Assembly (NCBI RefSeq): GCF_020921035.1
Contig: NC_063158.1
Coordinates: 6,306,001-6,370,000, forward strand
Direction of reading: 5' to 3'
Source: Rhodamnia argentea
Lineage: Eukaryota > Streptophyta > Magnoliopsida > Myrtales > Myrtaceae
Length of the DNA: 64,000 nucleotides
The notes under the pieces were generated by a model, which ran no database searches, was not told where the DNA came from, and saw only the letters and a list, made by a program, of their open reading frames with translations. The translations under genes were made by a program, and so were the position numbers. The first letter of the stretch is position 1; the number at the start of each line of letters is the position of its first letter. Of this stretch, positions 35,372 through 46,787 are shown piece after piece.

Positions 35372-35960
35372 GGGCGGCTGATGAATTTTCTACAGGCAAA
35401 GTCTTTACAAGTTCCAGGGAGATGAGATTATGGGGTGACTTGTGTACATATGGAACAAATAATATTCTATGCCATGGAATAGCTGTCTCTTGCCAAAGTT
35501 TGTCCTTCCTGTTACAGGCTTATCGTTTCAACTAGTGTGTCGCATGATAACGCTGTGTGTTTTCTGTCTTTGTTGCGTTGATGGACACTTTAGATCTAGC
35601 TCTCTCGACTCTTTAGCGCAATGCAAAAAGGCCTGGCCCAGAAATGCAAACACCAGAAGGCGAAACTGGGCTGTGAAAGAATCAAAACCGCTCTAGTGAC
35701 TACATTACAGATCGCGAAAGCCCAAAATGCTGGAGCCCATCAATCTTTGGGCCAAGCTTGCTTTTACCATTACAGCTCATCCTCACTTTCATGGGGGGAT
35801 GGCTTGTGGGTATCGTCTTTTCAACTAAATCTGCCGACCAATAAGCCGATCCTTAACGACATTTCCTATTACTCTTTAAGTTGTCCTTACGTCCAAACCA
35901 CCTGTGGGCAAACTAAATTAGTTACTACGCAGCCTGCTGCAAACCCTTTGCCCGATGCCC
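35372..35960. other. BAG6 3' region
   Basis: Likely 3' untranslated and downstream sequence of BAG6. No gene recognised; the frame at 35621-36049 is without recognisable content. Confidence 0.4.
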
Positions 35961-35964
35961 CCCA

Positions 35965-36330
35965 AACCGTGCTATTTATAGACACCTGCAAAGCGCCATC
36001 GATTCGCTCACCAAAACGGGAACAAAAAAAAAGGGGAAAACTTGCGTGAAAATGAAAGGACGAAGATGCCCAAGTGTTTCGACCAAAAAAAACAAGATGC
36101 CCAAGTGAAAACCTGTTTTCACAAAGAGAAACCTGTCATCACCGTCGAAACACCAGTCGCGTACTGACCAAATGGTGCAAGTCCGCTCCTTGAATCGTTC
36201 AGCGCGACGACACCCACTACGAAACTCGAGGAAATTAAGAAGAAGGAGAAGAAGAGCAAGAACAGGAGAGATGGCTCGAAGCACGATGACACTGACTGAA
36301 TTGATGTCCAAAATAAAGTTTAATAAATCC
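35965..36330 (+). other. Candidate short transcription unit or small-ORF gene
   Basis: TATTTATA at about 35969 is followed by a 61-codon frame at 36172-36357 (MVQVRSLNRSARRHPL, then an Arg-rich run RKLRRRRRRAR). AATAAA-type poly(A) signals lie at about 36312 and 36322. The arrangement looks like a compact gene, but the peptide has no recognised homologue and the arginine run reflects AAGAAGGAG-type low-complexity DNA. The opposite strand is also open (35976-36485). Treated only as a candidate. Confidence 0.2.
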
Positions 36331-38209
36331 TTCTTTCTTCCTTTGCATGGGGATTGATACATGGCTCTCAGGCCTGCTCGCTCGTCCCTTCCCTCTGCTC
36401 TGTCTGCTTTCTTTATTTGTTTTTCCCCCTTGACATCTCCAGATTTCTCGCCGACTCTGCAGCAACCGCACATACAGACCCCCAACCCCGCCCCGACAAA
36501 TTATTTTATGCGTTCTTTTGTTTGTCTGTAAACCGAAACAAAGAACTCGTCTCTGCTCTCGGAGGCGATTGTGGCTTTGCTTTGTGGGGTCATATTCAAC
36601 TCAACTTTTGCCTTTTGGTTACGGCTATTGTCTGTCTCTTTAACTTCTGTCTGTCTCTGGTCGCAGAAGAGATTTGATGTGTTGGGGGTCTCGTAAAGAA
36701 GCGTCCCGTCTTCACTTTTCACCCTCCTTTCTTTAGGGCTTGACAATGGTGAGCTCGCCCCAGTTTTTAGCAGAGCGGTTGCAGATCTTGTGATGCTCTC
36801 TCTACAAACGTTTGAATCCATGAATTCATCGCGCCTGGTCTTATATACAGTGCGCGTGGTGATGGTGTTCTGGCCTCCTCGTTGGATACTTGAAGAGCGC
36901 TTGCATCTTCTCTTCTAGACGTATCATCAACTCATTTCTTATTCTTAACCTATATACGATGGATTGAATTATTTTATGAATTAATTATGTTTAATAAATA
37001 AATCATTAATGAGCTTAAGTGTTAAACAAGTCATAAGTATATCGTAAATAAATTTACAACTTATTTAGACTTAACCAACTTCTATAACTTTATCTTCATT
37101 CTTTCTCGTTCTCACTTGATCTTGTATTCATTCATCTCAATTTGGGTATGAATTTTTCTAAGTCGAATTAAATATGGAAATATTTCAAGGACGTGGGTTA
37201 TAAAACGGGTTGGACCATTTATGACCCGATTCAAACCTGACATATCCCACTCATTTGACGGGGTCTAAATTCTTCGTCAAGGAAGTTCGCTAATGAAAGA
37301 TGTGGCTGACGGAATCGAATCACATGTAAGCTCGTGCCTTTGATATAAACAAATGTTTAACACGTGCAAGTCGAACCTTGTTTTCGAGGAAAATCGACAC
37401 TCTGTAAATAGACAGGGTTCGACCTTCTGTTTTGTGGACTTCCCTTCTCTTATGATTTTTCATGTTACCGACACAAAGGCTTCTATCGACGAATAAGAAA
37501 GAAGTGAACATGAAGCCGAGGAAGGAAGTGCATGATCCAAACAAGGAGATGTCTAGCCAATGACCAATTTGGCGATAGGATGAGTTTATATGCTTTTTTT
37601 TTTTTCATATGTCTAATCAATCATTTCGTGACGAGTAATCGATTGATTAAATGAAATTAATGTGCGGAATGGACCGCGGAAAGATCCGAAATCTCCATCT
37701 CTTCACTTGGTGATGGCCTGTTCAATAATTGAATGGTCCAAATTCACCTCGTTGCCTATAGCTTGCGTGCTTTGGACGCTGTCCTTGTTTTGGTCACTTG
37801 CCCCTGATTAGTTAGGTACTTAACTGATTTGATTGATTAATCATGGAGTTCTTAAGCTTCTGATCTCTTTCTAAAAGTTCGATTATGATGTCCCTGAATG
37901 ACATGTGGTTCAGTGGTTGAAAGGCCATTCCCGCCTCAGTTCATACACGGCGGTCGGGTCATTTTCACAACTGCTCTGCTCACCTAAACATGCTTTATTA
38001 CCTTTCATGCCCTCATTAAACTTCGCAATAAATTAAGATAAAATCATTTCTGATTTATTTCCTCATATTCATTAGCATGTTTAGTCTGCCATCATTAGCT
38101 GGATATGAGCATTGGCTTGGTAGTAGAACATCAATCTTTTTTTCTTCTTCTTCTTCTTTTTTGCAGGCTATTGCTAACAGCTAGCTTCGCAACATTTTGG
38201 AGATTGAAA
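36331..38209. other. Intergenic region, nothing recognised
   Basis: AT-rich sequence with no identifiable gene, RNA or repeat end. A TTC repeat lies at about 38143-38160, just left of the transposon cluster. Confidence 0.4.
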
Positions 38210-38375
38210 AATCGAATGTCACGAGCATATTATAAGATACTAATTCAGTTATAAACTTTTTAATTTTGCCAATATTATCCTAAACTTTTCGAGAAATTTT
38301 AATGTAATTCTTCCAACCAATTTCCATGGAAAATTGCTAACGTGATGTTCATTTATCGACAACCGTCATACATGG
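38210..38375. mobile_element. Remnant of a TIR element, interrupted by copia sequence
   Basis: Contains the family word order: CTAATTCAGTTATAAAC, GCCAATATTATCCTAAAC, then GGAAAATTGCTAACGTG and CCGTCATACATGGTA. It stops abruptly where copia coding sequence (TGGTATGCTGAAGTC) begins at about 38376. Its other half is not seen beyond the LTR. Confidence 0.45.
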
Positions 38376-38805
38376 TATGCTGAAGTCAATGGAAATAGAA
38401 AGCCAAAGTTGATTGGCTACTCAGATGCTGATTATGCCGGTGGCAATGACTCTTAAAAGTCCATATTAGGTTACAAAAATGTGTGGTATTGTCTACAACT
38501 AAAGAGTACTCTTGTAGATGAAGAAATTCGTACAATAGTTGGGTTTGAAGCAAGAGAAATTTATTTTGTATTATGACGGTATGGGTACTATTTACCTTAG
38601 AAAAATCTAGGTGCTACGTTCAAGGACGAAGCACGTTGATGTGAAATATCATTGGTTCTGAGAGAAATTAGAAAAAAAGACTTTTTTTACTTGAGAAATT
38701 CGACACCAATGACAATGGATTTTATATGACGGCCAAAATCTTGCTCATGGTAAAACTTGATTCTTATAAAAATAAGTGGGCATGATGGAGGTGAAGGGGG
38801 AGATT
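38376..38805 (+). mobile_element. Ty1/copia retrotransposon 3' end, truncated and inactivated (RNase H remnant)
   Basis: Conceptual frames give WYAEVNGNRKPKLIGYSDAD and then YAGGNDS-stop-KSILGY, the copia RNase H region, and further on TKHVDVKYHW, the family motif near the polyprotein end. Stop codons and indels disrupt it. A polypurine tract (GGAGGTGAAGGGGGAGA, ending at 38803) directly precedes the 3' LTR. All upstream parts of the element are missing. Confidence 0.75.
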
Positions 38806-38942
38806 TGTTAGGTCGGGCCCACTCATGGGGCCTAGCTCATCGTCATTAAAAAAGAAGAAATAAAAGAGGAGAGAGTTGAAACAGAAAAAAAAAAAAAAAA
38901 AAAAGGAGAGAGACTGACGGTTTGAAAAGGAGAAGAAAAGAA

Positions 38943-39605
38943 CCTATTACACTTTTGCCAATTCAGTTTTAAACTTTTTTATTTTGTTAGTTGAGTTTTA
39001 AATCTTTCAATATTTTGCCAATTGAGTCCATCTTGACAATTTTGGCCGAAAATCACCAACATGGACGTCGGTCATCTTATATGGTATGTCCAGCATAAAA
39101 TAAATAATTTATAATAATAGTTTATATTTTGTAGTTTTTTTTTTTTCATTTTTTCTTTCTTTTTTGGTTCAAAGGGCCAGTAGCTCCACCAACCACTGGC
39201 TAAGGGTAGCAGCCCTTGCTGGGTTTGGCTAGGGCCCGCGATCCCTCACTATGGCCCTTGATGGCCTGGGCAAGGGTTTATAACCCCTCGCCCAACAGCC
39301 AACGACTTAACGCCAACTCTCAGCCGACCGTCGACCATTTAAACCAAAATATATATAAAAGAAAAAGGGAAATTAAAAAAAATTAGAAAAGATATTAAAT
39401 TATTGTCAAAAATTGTCCACGTTAATGTCAATTATACCACGCAGGACAGTTGACGTCAACGTTGGCCATTTTAGGCTTAAATTGACCAGATAGGCTCACT
39501 TGGCAAAAAATGAAAAAGGTTTATGATTCAATTGGTAAAATTAAAAAGTTTAAAATTGAATCGGGAAACGTGCAATGTGTTTAGGACTTTTTGGATAATT
39601 TTCCC
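38943..39605. mobile_element. Nested Mutator-like TIR element with GC-rich core
   Basis: Long imperfect inverted repeats of about 180 bp. The left side reads CACTTTTGCCAATTCAG, TTGCCAATTGAGTCC, AATTTTGGCCGAAAATCACC and ACATGGACGTCGG. The right side is its reverse complement, ending GGATAATTTTCCC at 39605. The left terminus lacks about 25 bp relative to the right. The centre (about 39170-39320) is GC-rich with no clear reading frame. Confidence 0.65.
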
Positions 39606-39618
39606 GCGGAAGAGGCAG

Positions 39619-39672
39619 CCAACTTCTAGGAAGATTTTTTTTTTTTTTTTTGGTCCAACTTCTAGGAAGATT
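39619..39672. repeat. 18-bp direct repeat flanking a bare poly-T run
   Basis: CCAACTTCTAGGAAGATT occurs at 39619-39636 and again at 39655-39672, separated by 14 T and TGGT-type bases. This is the structure left by an extremely 5'-truncated LINE/SINE-type insertion on the minus strand (target duplication plus poly-A tail only). Slippage duplication is an alternative. Confidence 0.5.
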
Positions 39673-40067
39673 CGTTTGTGAAGATTTGTTGGAATTTGCT
39701 ATGTTGTTCGGTGAGTGTTCTAATCATTGAAATCCTTCTTCAAGTTGTCTCTCATTTTCTATGGCAGTGGTTTGATTTTTCTTAGCTCTTTGTGTTAGTG
39801 GTGATGACATATTGCCATATTGTTAATGTGTTGAGCCTCTAATTATATGACTATTGATTCTCCTACTAATTTTTGGTGATAAGTGGAAGTTTTTTAAGCG
39901 GTTCGTAATTTTTCTCGTAACGGATTTTTCATGTAAAATTTGTGGGTGCTGTTGCTACCTTATTTCTAATATTCTAACATTATATTCATCGTATTTGGGG
40001 TTTGATATTGATTGAATACAGCGGCCCGCTGGTGCCGAGGTTAAATTGTTAGCTTTCTCCCCCAACA

Positions 40068-40744
40068 GTTCCTTCAAATTTGATTTTCTCATGCCAAATA
40101 CCTTTCACGTATCTTCTCTGGATAATCAATTCACATGACGGGAGTTACAGACAAGGCAGACCAAAACGGGCGTACGCATAGCGCCGCCTCTCGGAAGAAG
40201 CAATACCGGCAAGGTTTTCAACACATTCATGACTTGAAAACATCATGAAACCGGGTCGGCGGGCTCTATCGGACGCTCCCTTCGTCGTCTCCTTAAACAG
40301 CAAAACTCTCCAACTGAATAACCTACTTACCAATCCATCTAGCTAAACCAATCGCTCCTACCTTGAACCAAAACAAGGTAAAAATTCAGCCAGCTCGAGG
40401 TGTCTACACACGAATAGGAAACATGGAGGCCGCCTATGTACCGACCTACGAGGCTCTGAGGAGTAGGCATGAACAATAATTTTCTCGAAGGAGCTGAAAA
40501 CTCCATAGGGTAGAAAAGATGTCGGCATTGCACTAATTAACTTAGCAATGACTCCACGTTCGTGTAAAAGATGGATCGAACTGATTGATGACAAGCCGTC
40601 CGTCCATCCCCGAGCAAAGATTGAACTTGCATTCAATCCCTAGCTGCATTTACTAAAACAACAGAGCTACAGCTGCCTTTAGTTATTGTTCTTTCTCTTG
40701 CTTCATTTACTTGTCACTTTATTTGTTGTTGGAGAAATTAGTTC
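40068..40744. other. Intergenic sequence right of the copia LTR
   Basis: Minus-strand reading frames at 40145-40333 and 40358-40636 are open but without recognisable domains; no gene is called. The sequence may include the continuation of the DNA into which the copia element inserted. Confidence 0.35.
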
Positions 40745-41330
40745 CGAAGTTCTAACTTGTTCATATGCCAATTTAATCCTAAACTTTGATGATTTGTCAA
40801 TATAGTTCATTGGGTCATTTTTGATCGGAAATCACTAACGTGGACTCTAACCATCCTATGTGGCATAATCGTCGCCGGCATGAAATTTATGATAAATTTT
40901 TAAAGACATTTTTTAATATTTTTATTTCTTTTTCTTTTCCTTTACTTTTTGCCAAAGGTCGGTCGCTAGGCAAAGGCCGTAAGCAATGGCTGGCCTCACT
41001 TTGGCGAGGGTGAGCCTCAATGAGGGCTCTGGATCTGGTGAGGCAACCCTCTCCTAGTCCAAGATGGCTTCACCAAGTGTCACTTGTGCGAGGCCTGGTG
41101 AGGGTCGGCATGGCCAAATCTAGTGAGGGGGCCCTCGTCGGCATTCGCCTAGGCGACGCCGGACATCGCTTGTGACTGGTGGCATGTTAGAAAAAAGAAA
41201 TGGGAAAGAAAAGGAAATGAAAAAAAATAGAATTTTTAAAACAATTCTAAAAATAATCCACGTTACCTCATTATGTCACATAAAACAGCTAGCGTACGTC
41301 AAGGATTTCGGACCAAAATTGACTAGAGGA
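40745..41330. mobile_element. TIR element of the same family, decayed
   Basis: Left part: ATATGCCAATTTAATCC, TAAACTTTGATGATTTG, GATCGGAAATCACTAACG and ATCCTATGTGGCATAATC. Right part carries the complementary words ATTATGTCACATAAAAC, CTAGCGTACGTCAAGG and ATTTCGGACCAAAATTGAC. The core (about 40955-41180) is GC-rich, with repeated GGTGAGG/GGCGAGG words. Outer ends are eroded. Confidence 0.55.
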
Positions 41331-41375
41331 TGCATGCTATCCTTGCTTGCTTTCATTTGTTATTCATTTATTTTT

Positions 41376-41892
41376 GGGTTGATACTACGGAAAACCCCAA
41401 ATTGATACACTTATGACAAATTTATCCTAAATTATTTTTATGACCATAAAAAATTTTAAACTGGTATACTTGTGGCAAATTTATCCCATATTGTTATACC
41501 TATGATAAATTTACCATATGTTAGTTTTCGTTAAATCTAACAATCAAATTGCTGATTTGGATGACACGTGGTAATTCATAGATGTACAAGTTTGGGTTTT
41601 TTACCATATATTTATAACAAATGTATCAATTTGAAATTTTTCACAGTATTAACCCAATTTAACGGAGGGTAAATTTATCACGTGTGTACTGATTTTGGGT
41701 TTTTGTAGTAAAAAAATTAATTTTTGGTAAATTTTTCACAGATGTACTAGTTTAGGATTTTTGGTGGCCAAAAAATAGTTTAGGGTAAATTTGTCATAGG
41801 TGTACCAGTTTTGAATTTTTCGTGGTAAAAAAATAGTTTAGGATAAATTTATCACAAGTGTATCGGTTTAGGATTTTTCGTATTATTAACCC
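41376..41892. mobile_element. Mutator-like MITE with internal sub-repeats and exact 9-bp target duplication
   Basis: A 517-bp element starting GGGTTGATACTACGGAAAA and ending TTCGTATTATTAACCC, its inverted counterpart. An identical 9-bp repeat TTTATTTTT flanks it at 41367-41375 and 41893-41901. Inside, a unit of about 60 bp (AAATTTATCACAAGTGTA, then GTTTAGGATTTTTCGT and GGTAAAAAAATAGTTTA) recurs in both orientations, so the element is built from several copies of its own terminal repeat. No coding capacity. Confidence 0.75.
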
Positions 41893-41901
41893 TTTATTTT
41901 T

Positions 41902-44900
41902 TGTATCCCTTTATTTTATGTATCTTTTCTCCGATGAGGTTTGAGTACGATAACAATATGTTTCGACTCGAAAATAAAATAATATTGCAAAAAAGAGATA
42001 ATAACATATACTTGTGTCATGAGGTGCCATGCGTATACTTGCCGTGCTTCACTAATTGCTTTTGGTTTTTATTTTTTTGACATTCTCTTTTTCAATCTTT
42101 TTTTTATTTTTAATTTGTGCATCCTTCATACAGAAGTAATTAAGGTTGTTGCTTTGTCTGATGCGATGCTTGATGTTTTGTTTTTTCTTGTGTCGTTTGC
42201 TTTTTTCCCCCCACTTTTCCCAAGCCAAGACCCTTTTTGTCTTTTCACATCCTTTGACGTGGGAAGACAACGAATGATAAAAATCGAGTAAATGAAAAAG
42301 TTCACACGATCGAACGCAGCCCACGTCGGAATCGATTGATTCAATGGATGAATTAATCTGCAAGGAAAATTCCATGACATTACGAATGGAGGCATGTGAT
42401 GTGCCAAAGCATATGTGGAGGGAGCACTTTGCATTTCCATTTTTTTTTTCTCTCTCTCTATTTTCTTTTGCTCGACATATCATGTGTGGTGCACTTATAT
42501 CGAAAGATCAGGCGGGGAATGTGAACCATTAAAAAAAAAAACCCCAAAACAATCATAAAAAAGGGTATGTCGGTCTCTTCGATTTTCTATATAATTTAAT
42601 ATATATATGATTTAATGTCCAAACAAACTACTATGCATGATCTTCATAGTGAGCAATCACACGTTTCCCACGTTGAAAAGAAAGGTACATCTCTTGCTTC
42701 CATTCAATCCATGGCTTTGCTCAAGAGTGAGCAAGACAGATCAATCAAACCGGAAACCACTGGGATCGAACCGAACCTTGATTCCCGATTTCATAAAATT
42801 GAAACCGGTGATTTTCGGTCTGACTCAAGGGGAATCGGACCGATTATTTTTTATTTCTTAAATGTAAACCCCACAAATTCACCAATTGTTTTTTTAAATT
42901 TTTAAATGCAAACCTAATTTTTAATAAAAACATTAAAATAAAAGTTCATATTGCTCGCTCTTGCTAATAATTCCCCGATTCCATCGGACTATCCGGTCGG
43001 TCCAGTTCTCGATTCTTGCTCGAGACAGGGCCGGACCGGAAAATCGATCCCCCCTAGCTTTACTCATGGAACCAAAAACCTTTTGGGTTCTTCATAGCCA
43101 TTTGAATATACGCGATTTCGAGTTTGATTTCTCTATAAGAAAGGAACTTGTAGGTCGAGACTGAACATGGGCCGCATCCGATGTTGTGTTCTCGATGAGG
43201 TAAGAATCCACTAGGAGAGCACGATCGGGCAAACATTTTTAGGACATTGGAAGTTTCCGTAGTTGCGAAAACGATACAAGAGCAAAAACGTGGCTTCTTT
43301 GTCGAGTCATTTTGGTGATTATTAATCCACTAATAATCTCTTAATCCCGAGGAAAAAAGCGTACAACATAAGGCCGCCTGCAAATGGGATCGATTAGTGG
43401 CCCGAAAGATCCACGTAATTGTCATATCAATGTCACGAAATGATTAACAAATGGAATAAACTAGCACGAAAAGGTTGGAGAACATCACTTTCGATGTTGG
43501 GTTAGATCGGGGTTTTGGCCATTGCGGTCTTGCTGCACACGAAGGCTCTATTTATTTCGTAAAAAATGAACAATTTTGAAATTTTTTTTATTTTTGAAAT
43601 GATCGCTTGCATCGCTTAAAAATGATTGATGAACAAAATGTGTTCACCGTTCACGAAAATATTTATACATAAATTATTGTCAGAATCGAAAATATTTTTC
43701 ACCGACTAGTTATTTTACGTGATGAGGTGATCGTTTAAAAAAAAAAATCAAATCATTCATTCTGTGTGAAATAAATGGAGCTGAAATTATACACCTGGTT
43801 GAGGTTTTATCCTTAACAATATCATCATATTCAAAGGGGATAGAATCAGAAATAAAGTATTGGAAGTGAGACATGACTTAATGTGGTGCCTCAGGTTTGG
43901 AAAGAGAGTTTCATAGTGGTGGCACCACTGGAGAACCACCAACTCCCCATCTGCTCTCTTTTCTCTTCTCTCCCCTTTTGCTACAAAGTACAAACACTTG
44001 GATGCCAAATTGATTTTAGGTGATCAATGCCTCTCCTTGGTTGCATTAGATATAAAACTATATGTTGGAAACATCTAGGAAAGCTCTAAACACAACGCAT
44101 TAGCCTAAAGAACCTTTTAGGGAATAATCATTTGAATATGATTACAAATTGTGTATCATCCCAATTGCCAAATTCGGTACAACAAGAGACCATTTTGATT
44201 TTTCCCTTAATTATATGCTTCGCTTTGGTTTTTATGCATAATTCAAAAGATTGCTATTGGTAAAAATCTCGAGACTCGGATCTCGGGTTAACCTTTTGAA
44301 TCATCGGTTTTACGAGAAAATTGGCTTGCACAAGTCTATAACGTAAATCCGAGCGCCGAGAGACAAATCAGAGGGCTCAATTGAAAAAGGCGCGGACACT
44401 AGTACTACCAAGAAAGAAAAAAAAACAAAGCATATAAAAGTCAAAAATGGAGATTGATGAGTAAGATGGCATTACAAAATTTCCTATTCATTGTGCCCCA
44501 ACTTCCCACGATTTTGTTTAATTTCTCCTTTTTTCCTTTATGAAAGGGATGACTTTTGCGCTCCATACGCATGGTGGAGAGAAAAAAAAAGCCTTACGTT
44601 TACTAGCAACTTCCACATTATGGATGTACAAATTTACCTATAGCTCTCCCATGCATTGCTTACAAAGCAATTATGACACTTTTTTCATTAGGAATTTTTT
44701 TTTTTCTAAATCAGCGATACAATCAAAGGGTATACTTGTTATTATTATTATTTTCGTAATTATCTTAGCTCGGAGTTAATTACATATATCGATATTTTCT
44801 CTTTTATATGTTAAGAGACGGGAGACATGACCGGCGCTAATGAACTCTTTTGAGCGTCGTAATAAAAGTTTCATGTTCAATATGGGATAATTCGATAACG

Positions 44901-45100
44901 TAACTGATTTGTTCCATTTTTAGTCTAAGATCCGAGGTTGGCGAGACGAGCCCATCGCCATAGCTCCCACTAAAAATGCTAATAATCAAGAACATTGGTT
45001 CGCCCACGCGCGACACGAGCCGTTCGGAGATTTGCTCGGGATGCGAAATGAACGGCTGATCTCCTCCAGAATAGAGCATTTCATTACACTGAAGGATGCC
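41902..45100. other. Intergenic region left of HWS, no gene recognised
   Basis: About 3.2 kb. Short frames occur (42019-42291, 42615-42905, 43787-44008 minus) but none is recognisable. The stretch of about 42750-43050 has CCGGTC/CGGACCG-rich words repeated in opposite orientations and may be a decayed transposon. The remainder is AT-rich and featureless. Confidence 0.4.
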
Positions 45101-45758
45101 TTCTTTTCAACCATAAAAATCCTAATTGCCTCGCTCCGTCTCCACTCTTCCTTGTCCCTCCCTCATTTCTCTCTCTCTCTCTCTCTCTACCCTCCAACTC
45201 ACAGCAGTGGCGGAGGCACGGCGTCAGTGGCAGCCTGCGTGGCTACACGCGCCACCCTCTTTCTCTCTCTAAACGACGGCCTCTTTGTCCCCACGCCAGA
45301 AAAATCCCCTTCTCTCTCTCTCTCCACAACTACAACAGCGGCCGACTGGAAGAATCGCCTTCTCTGATTTCATTCCCCGCCAGTCGTTCCTCTCCATTAA
45401 GAATTAACAGCTCCGAAACACTCATCTAAATCCAAATCTTCTTTCCCTCCCTCCCTCCCTCCCTCTGTGGCGGTGGGTTGCTCGGGCGTGGTTATTCGCC
45501 AAATCTGGAGCAACCCCATTTCATCCATTTTCGGAATCTATATCGCACATGGTCGGTTTCGATTTTTCTTTCTCTTGTTGGTTTGCGTCTGTTACACTAT
45601 AAACTTCCATGGTTCCGCCGTTTCGTATTCGCCATCAAAGTAGCTCCTTTTCGGATTCTTCGCCATCGCCATCGACTCTTTCTCGCAAATCTTGAAACTT
45701 TCGCTTGAATCTGCCTTCACCCGTTTAGCCTTCGACTCTGAAGAAGGCTCTCAACGAG
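45101..45758 (+). promoter_or_regulatory. HWS promoter-proximal region and 5' leader exon
   Basis: Dense CT repeats at 45170-45188, near 45310-45325, and a CTCC repeat at about 45445-45468 mark a plant 5' leader. The leader exon ends at ACGAG|GTACTT (45758/45759). The exact transcription start was not fixed. Short upstream frames in this leader (45032-45367, 45478-45708) are not taken as genes. Confidence 0.45.
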
Positions 45759-46767
45759 GTACTTTTTGTCTCTCGATCTAACGGAGCTATTTCCTTTTCC
45801 TTCTTTTTGCGTTTCTTTCTTTCCTGTGCTTCGTTGATCCGGTTGTTGTTTCAATCCGTGAGGTGGGTTCAGCTAGGATGTGTCATTTCTTGGTACTGGT
45901 GGGTGGGGCTTTGAGCGTGATTGGTATTACCCAGTCCATTTTTTTCCATTTTCAGTATAGCTTGCTCAAATTGATTTGCTTCTGTTTCGGGTGCCCAAAT
46001 ATTGCTTGGTTTGGTACTGGTGTGTGGGGCTTTGAGTGTGATTGGTATTTACCAGTCTTTTTTTTTTTTTCCTTTATCATCATGGCTTAGCTCAAATTGC
46101 TTTGCCTCTGTTTGGGGTGCCTTAATATTACTTGGTTTGGTTGCTAGCCACGACTCTGTGGAATCCCGCTAGAGAGTTAACTTTTTTATGTTGTTTTGTG
46201 CTGGTCCTGTTGCGATGATGATGAATGAAGTAATTTATGTTTCTGGCTTTGCTTCTATTTGTACCTAAATGCGGCTTCTTCTCATGGGGGGTAAGGTCTT
46301 GAGTTTATGGATATCGTGCTTCAGATGTTCTGCAACTTGATTGAATTGACTGAAGCTACCTATAGAATAATTCAGATGTGATTTAATTTGATTTGTCTTC
46401 GTGGGAATGCAAATTACTGGCATGGTGCTTTCTTAGTTTTGATGATTAAAGGTAAATTTTGACATTGGTGAGGACTTTTTGGTGCTTTTCTTTGATGGCT
46501 TGTGGAGATGAGCTTTTCTTTGGAGGTTACTAAGGGCTTATGATATCTTTATGTACCTAGATTCAGCGTTTGATATGTTTTTGACTAATCTTTGCATTCA
46601 AACTAATCTGTTTTTACCCTCTCCGAAAAGATTTTTGCATCTAGCAACTTGTCTGATCTTCTCTTCAGTTTTCATTGCAGCACCCTTTTTTTTTTTTTTT
46701 TTACCTGTTTGGGGCAGCACTTTTTCTTTCATTGAGCTAGGTTTGACAAAATTTTTATTGTTATCAG
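45759..46767 (+). other. Intron in the HWS 5' untranslated region
   Basis: Donor GAG|GTACTT at 45759 and acceptor TGTTATCAG at 46767 enclose 1009 bp; 20 bp of leader then precede the ATG. The intron holds a 121-bp tandem duplication (listed separately). Confidence 0.55.
45889..46142 (+). repeat. Two-copy tandem duplication, period 121 bp, in the HWS leader intron
   Basis: Both copies carry TTGGTACTGGTG, GGGGCTTTGAG, GTGATTGGTATT, a T-run, AGCTCAAATTG-type sequence, TGCTT/TGCCTCTGTTTCGGGT or GGGGTGCC and AATATT(G/A)CTTGGTTTGG. Copy 1 begins at 45891 and copy 2 at 46012. Divergence of roughly 10-15% indicates an older duplication. Confidence 0.7.
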
Positions 46768-46787
46768 GCCTTTACTCATAGTTTGAG

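Larger units (their letters stand above)
38806..40067 (+). repeat. 3' LTR of the copia element, carrying a nested TIR transposon
   Basis: Begins TGTTAGGTCGGGCCCACTC immediately after the polypurine tract and ends CCCCCAACA, giving the TG...CA ends expected of an LTR. The 1262-bp length includes a nested insertion at 38943-39605, so the LTR proper is about 600 bp. No 5' partner LTR is present in the window. Confidence 0.65.

Noticed and set aside
35976-36485. 169-aa minus-strand frame downstream of BAG6
   Set aside because: No recognised domain; the Leu-run is the complement of AAGAAGG low-complexity DNA.
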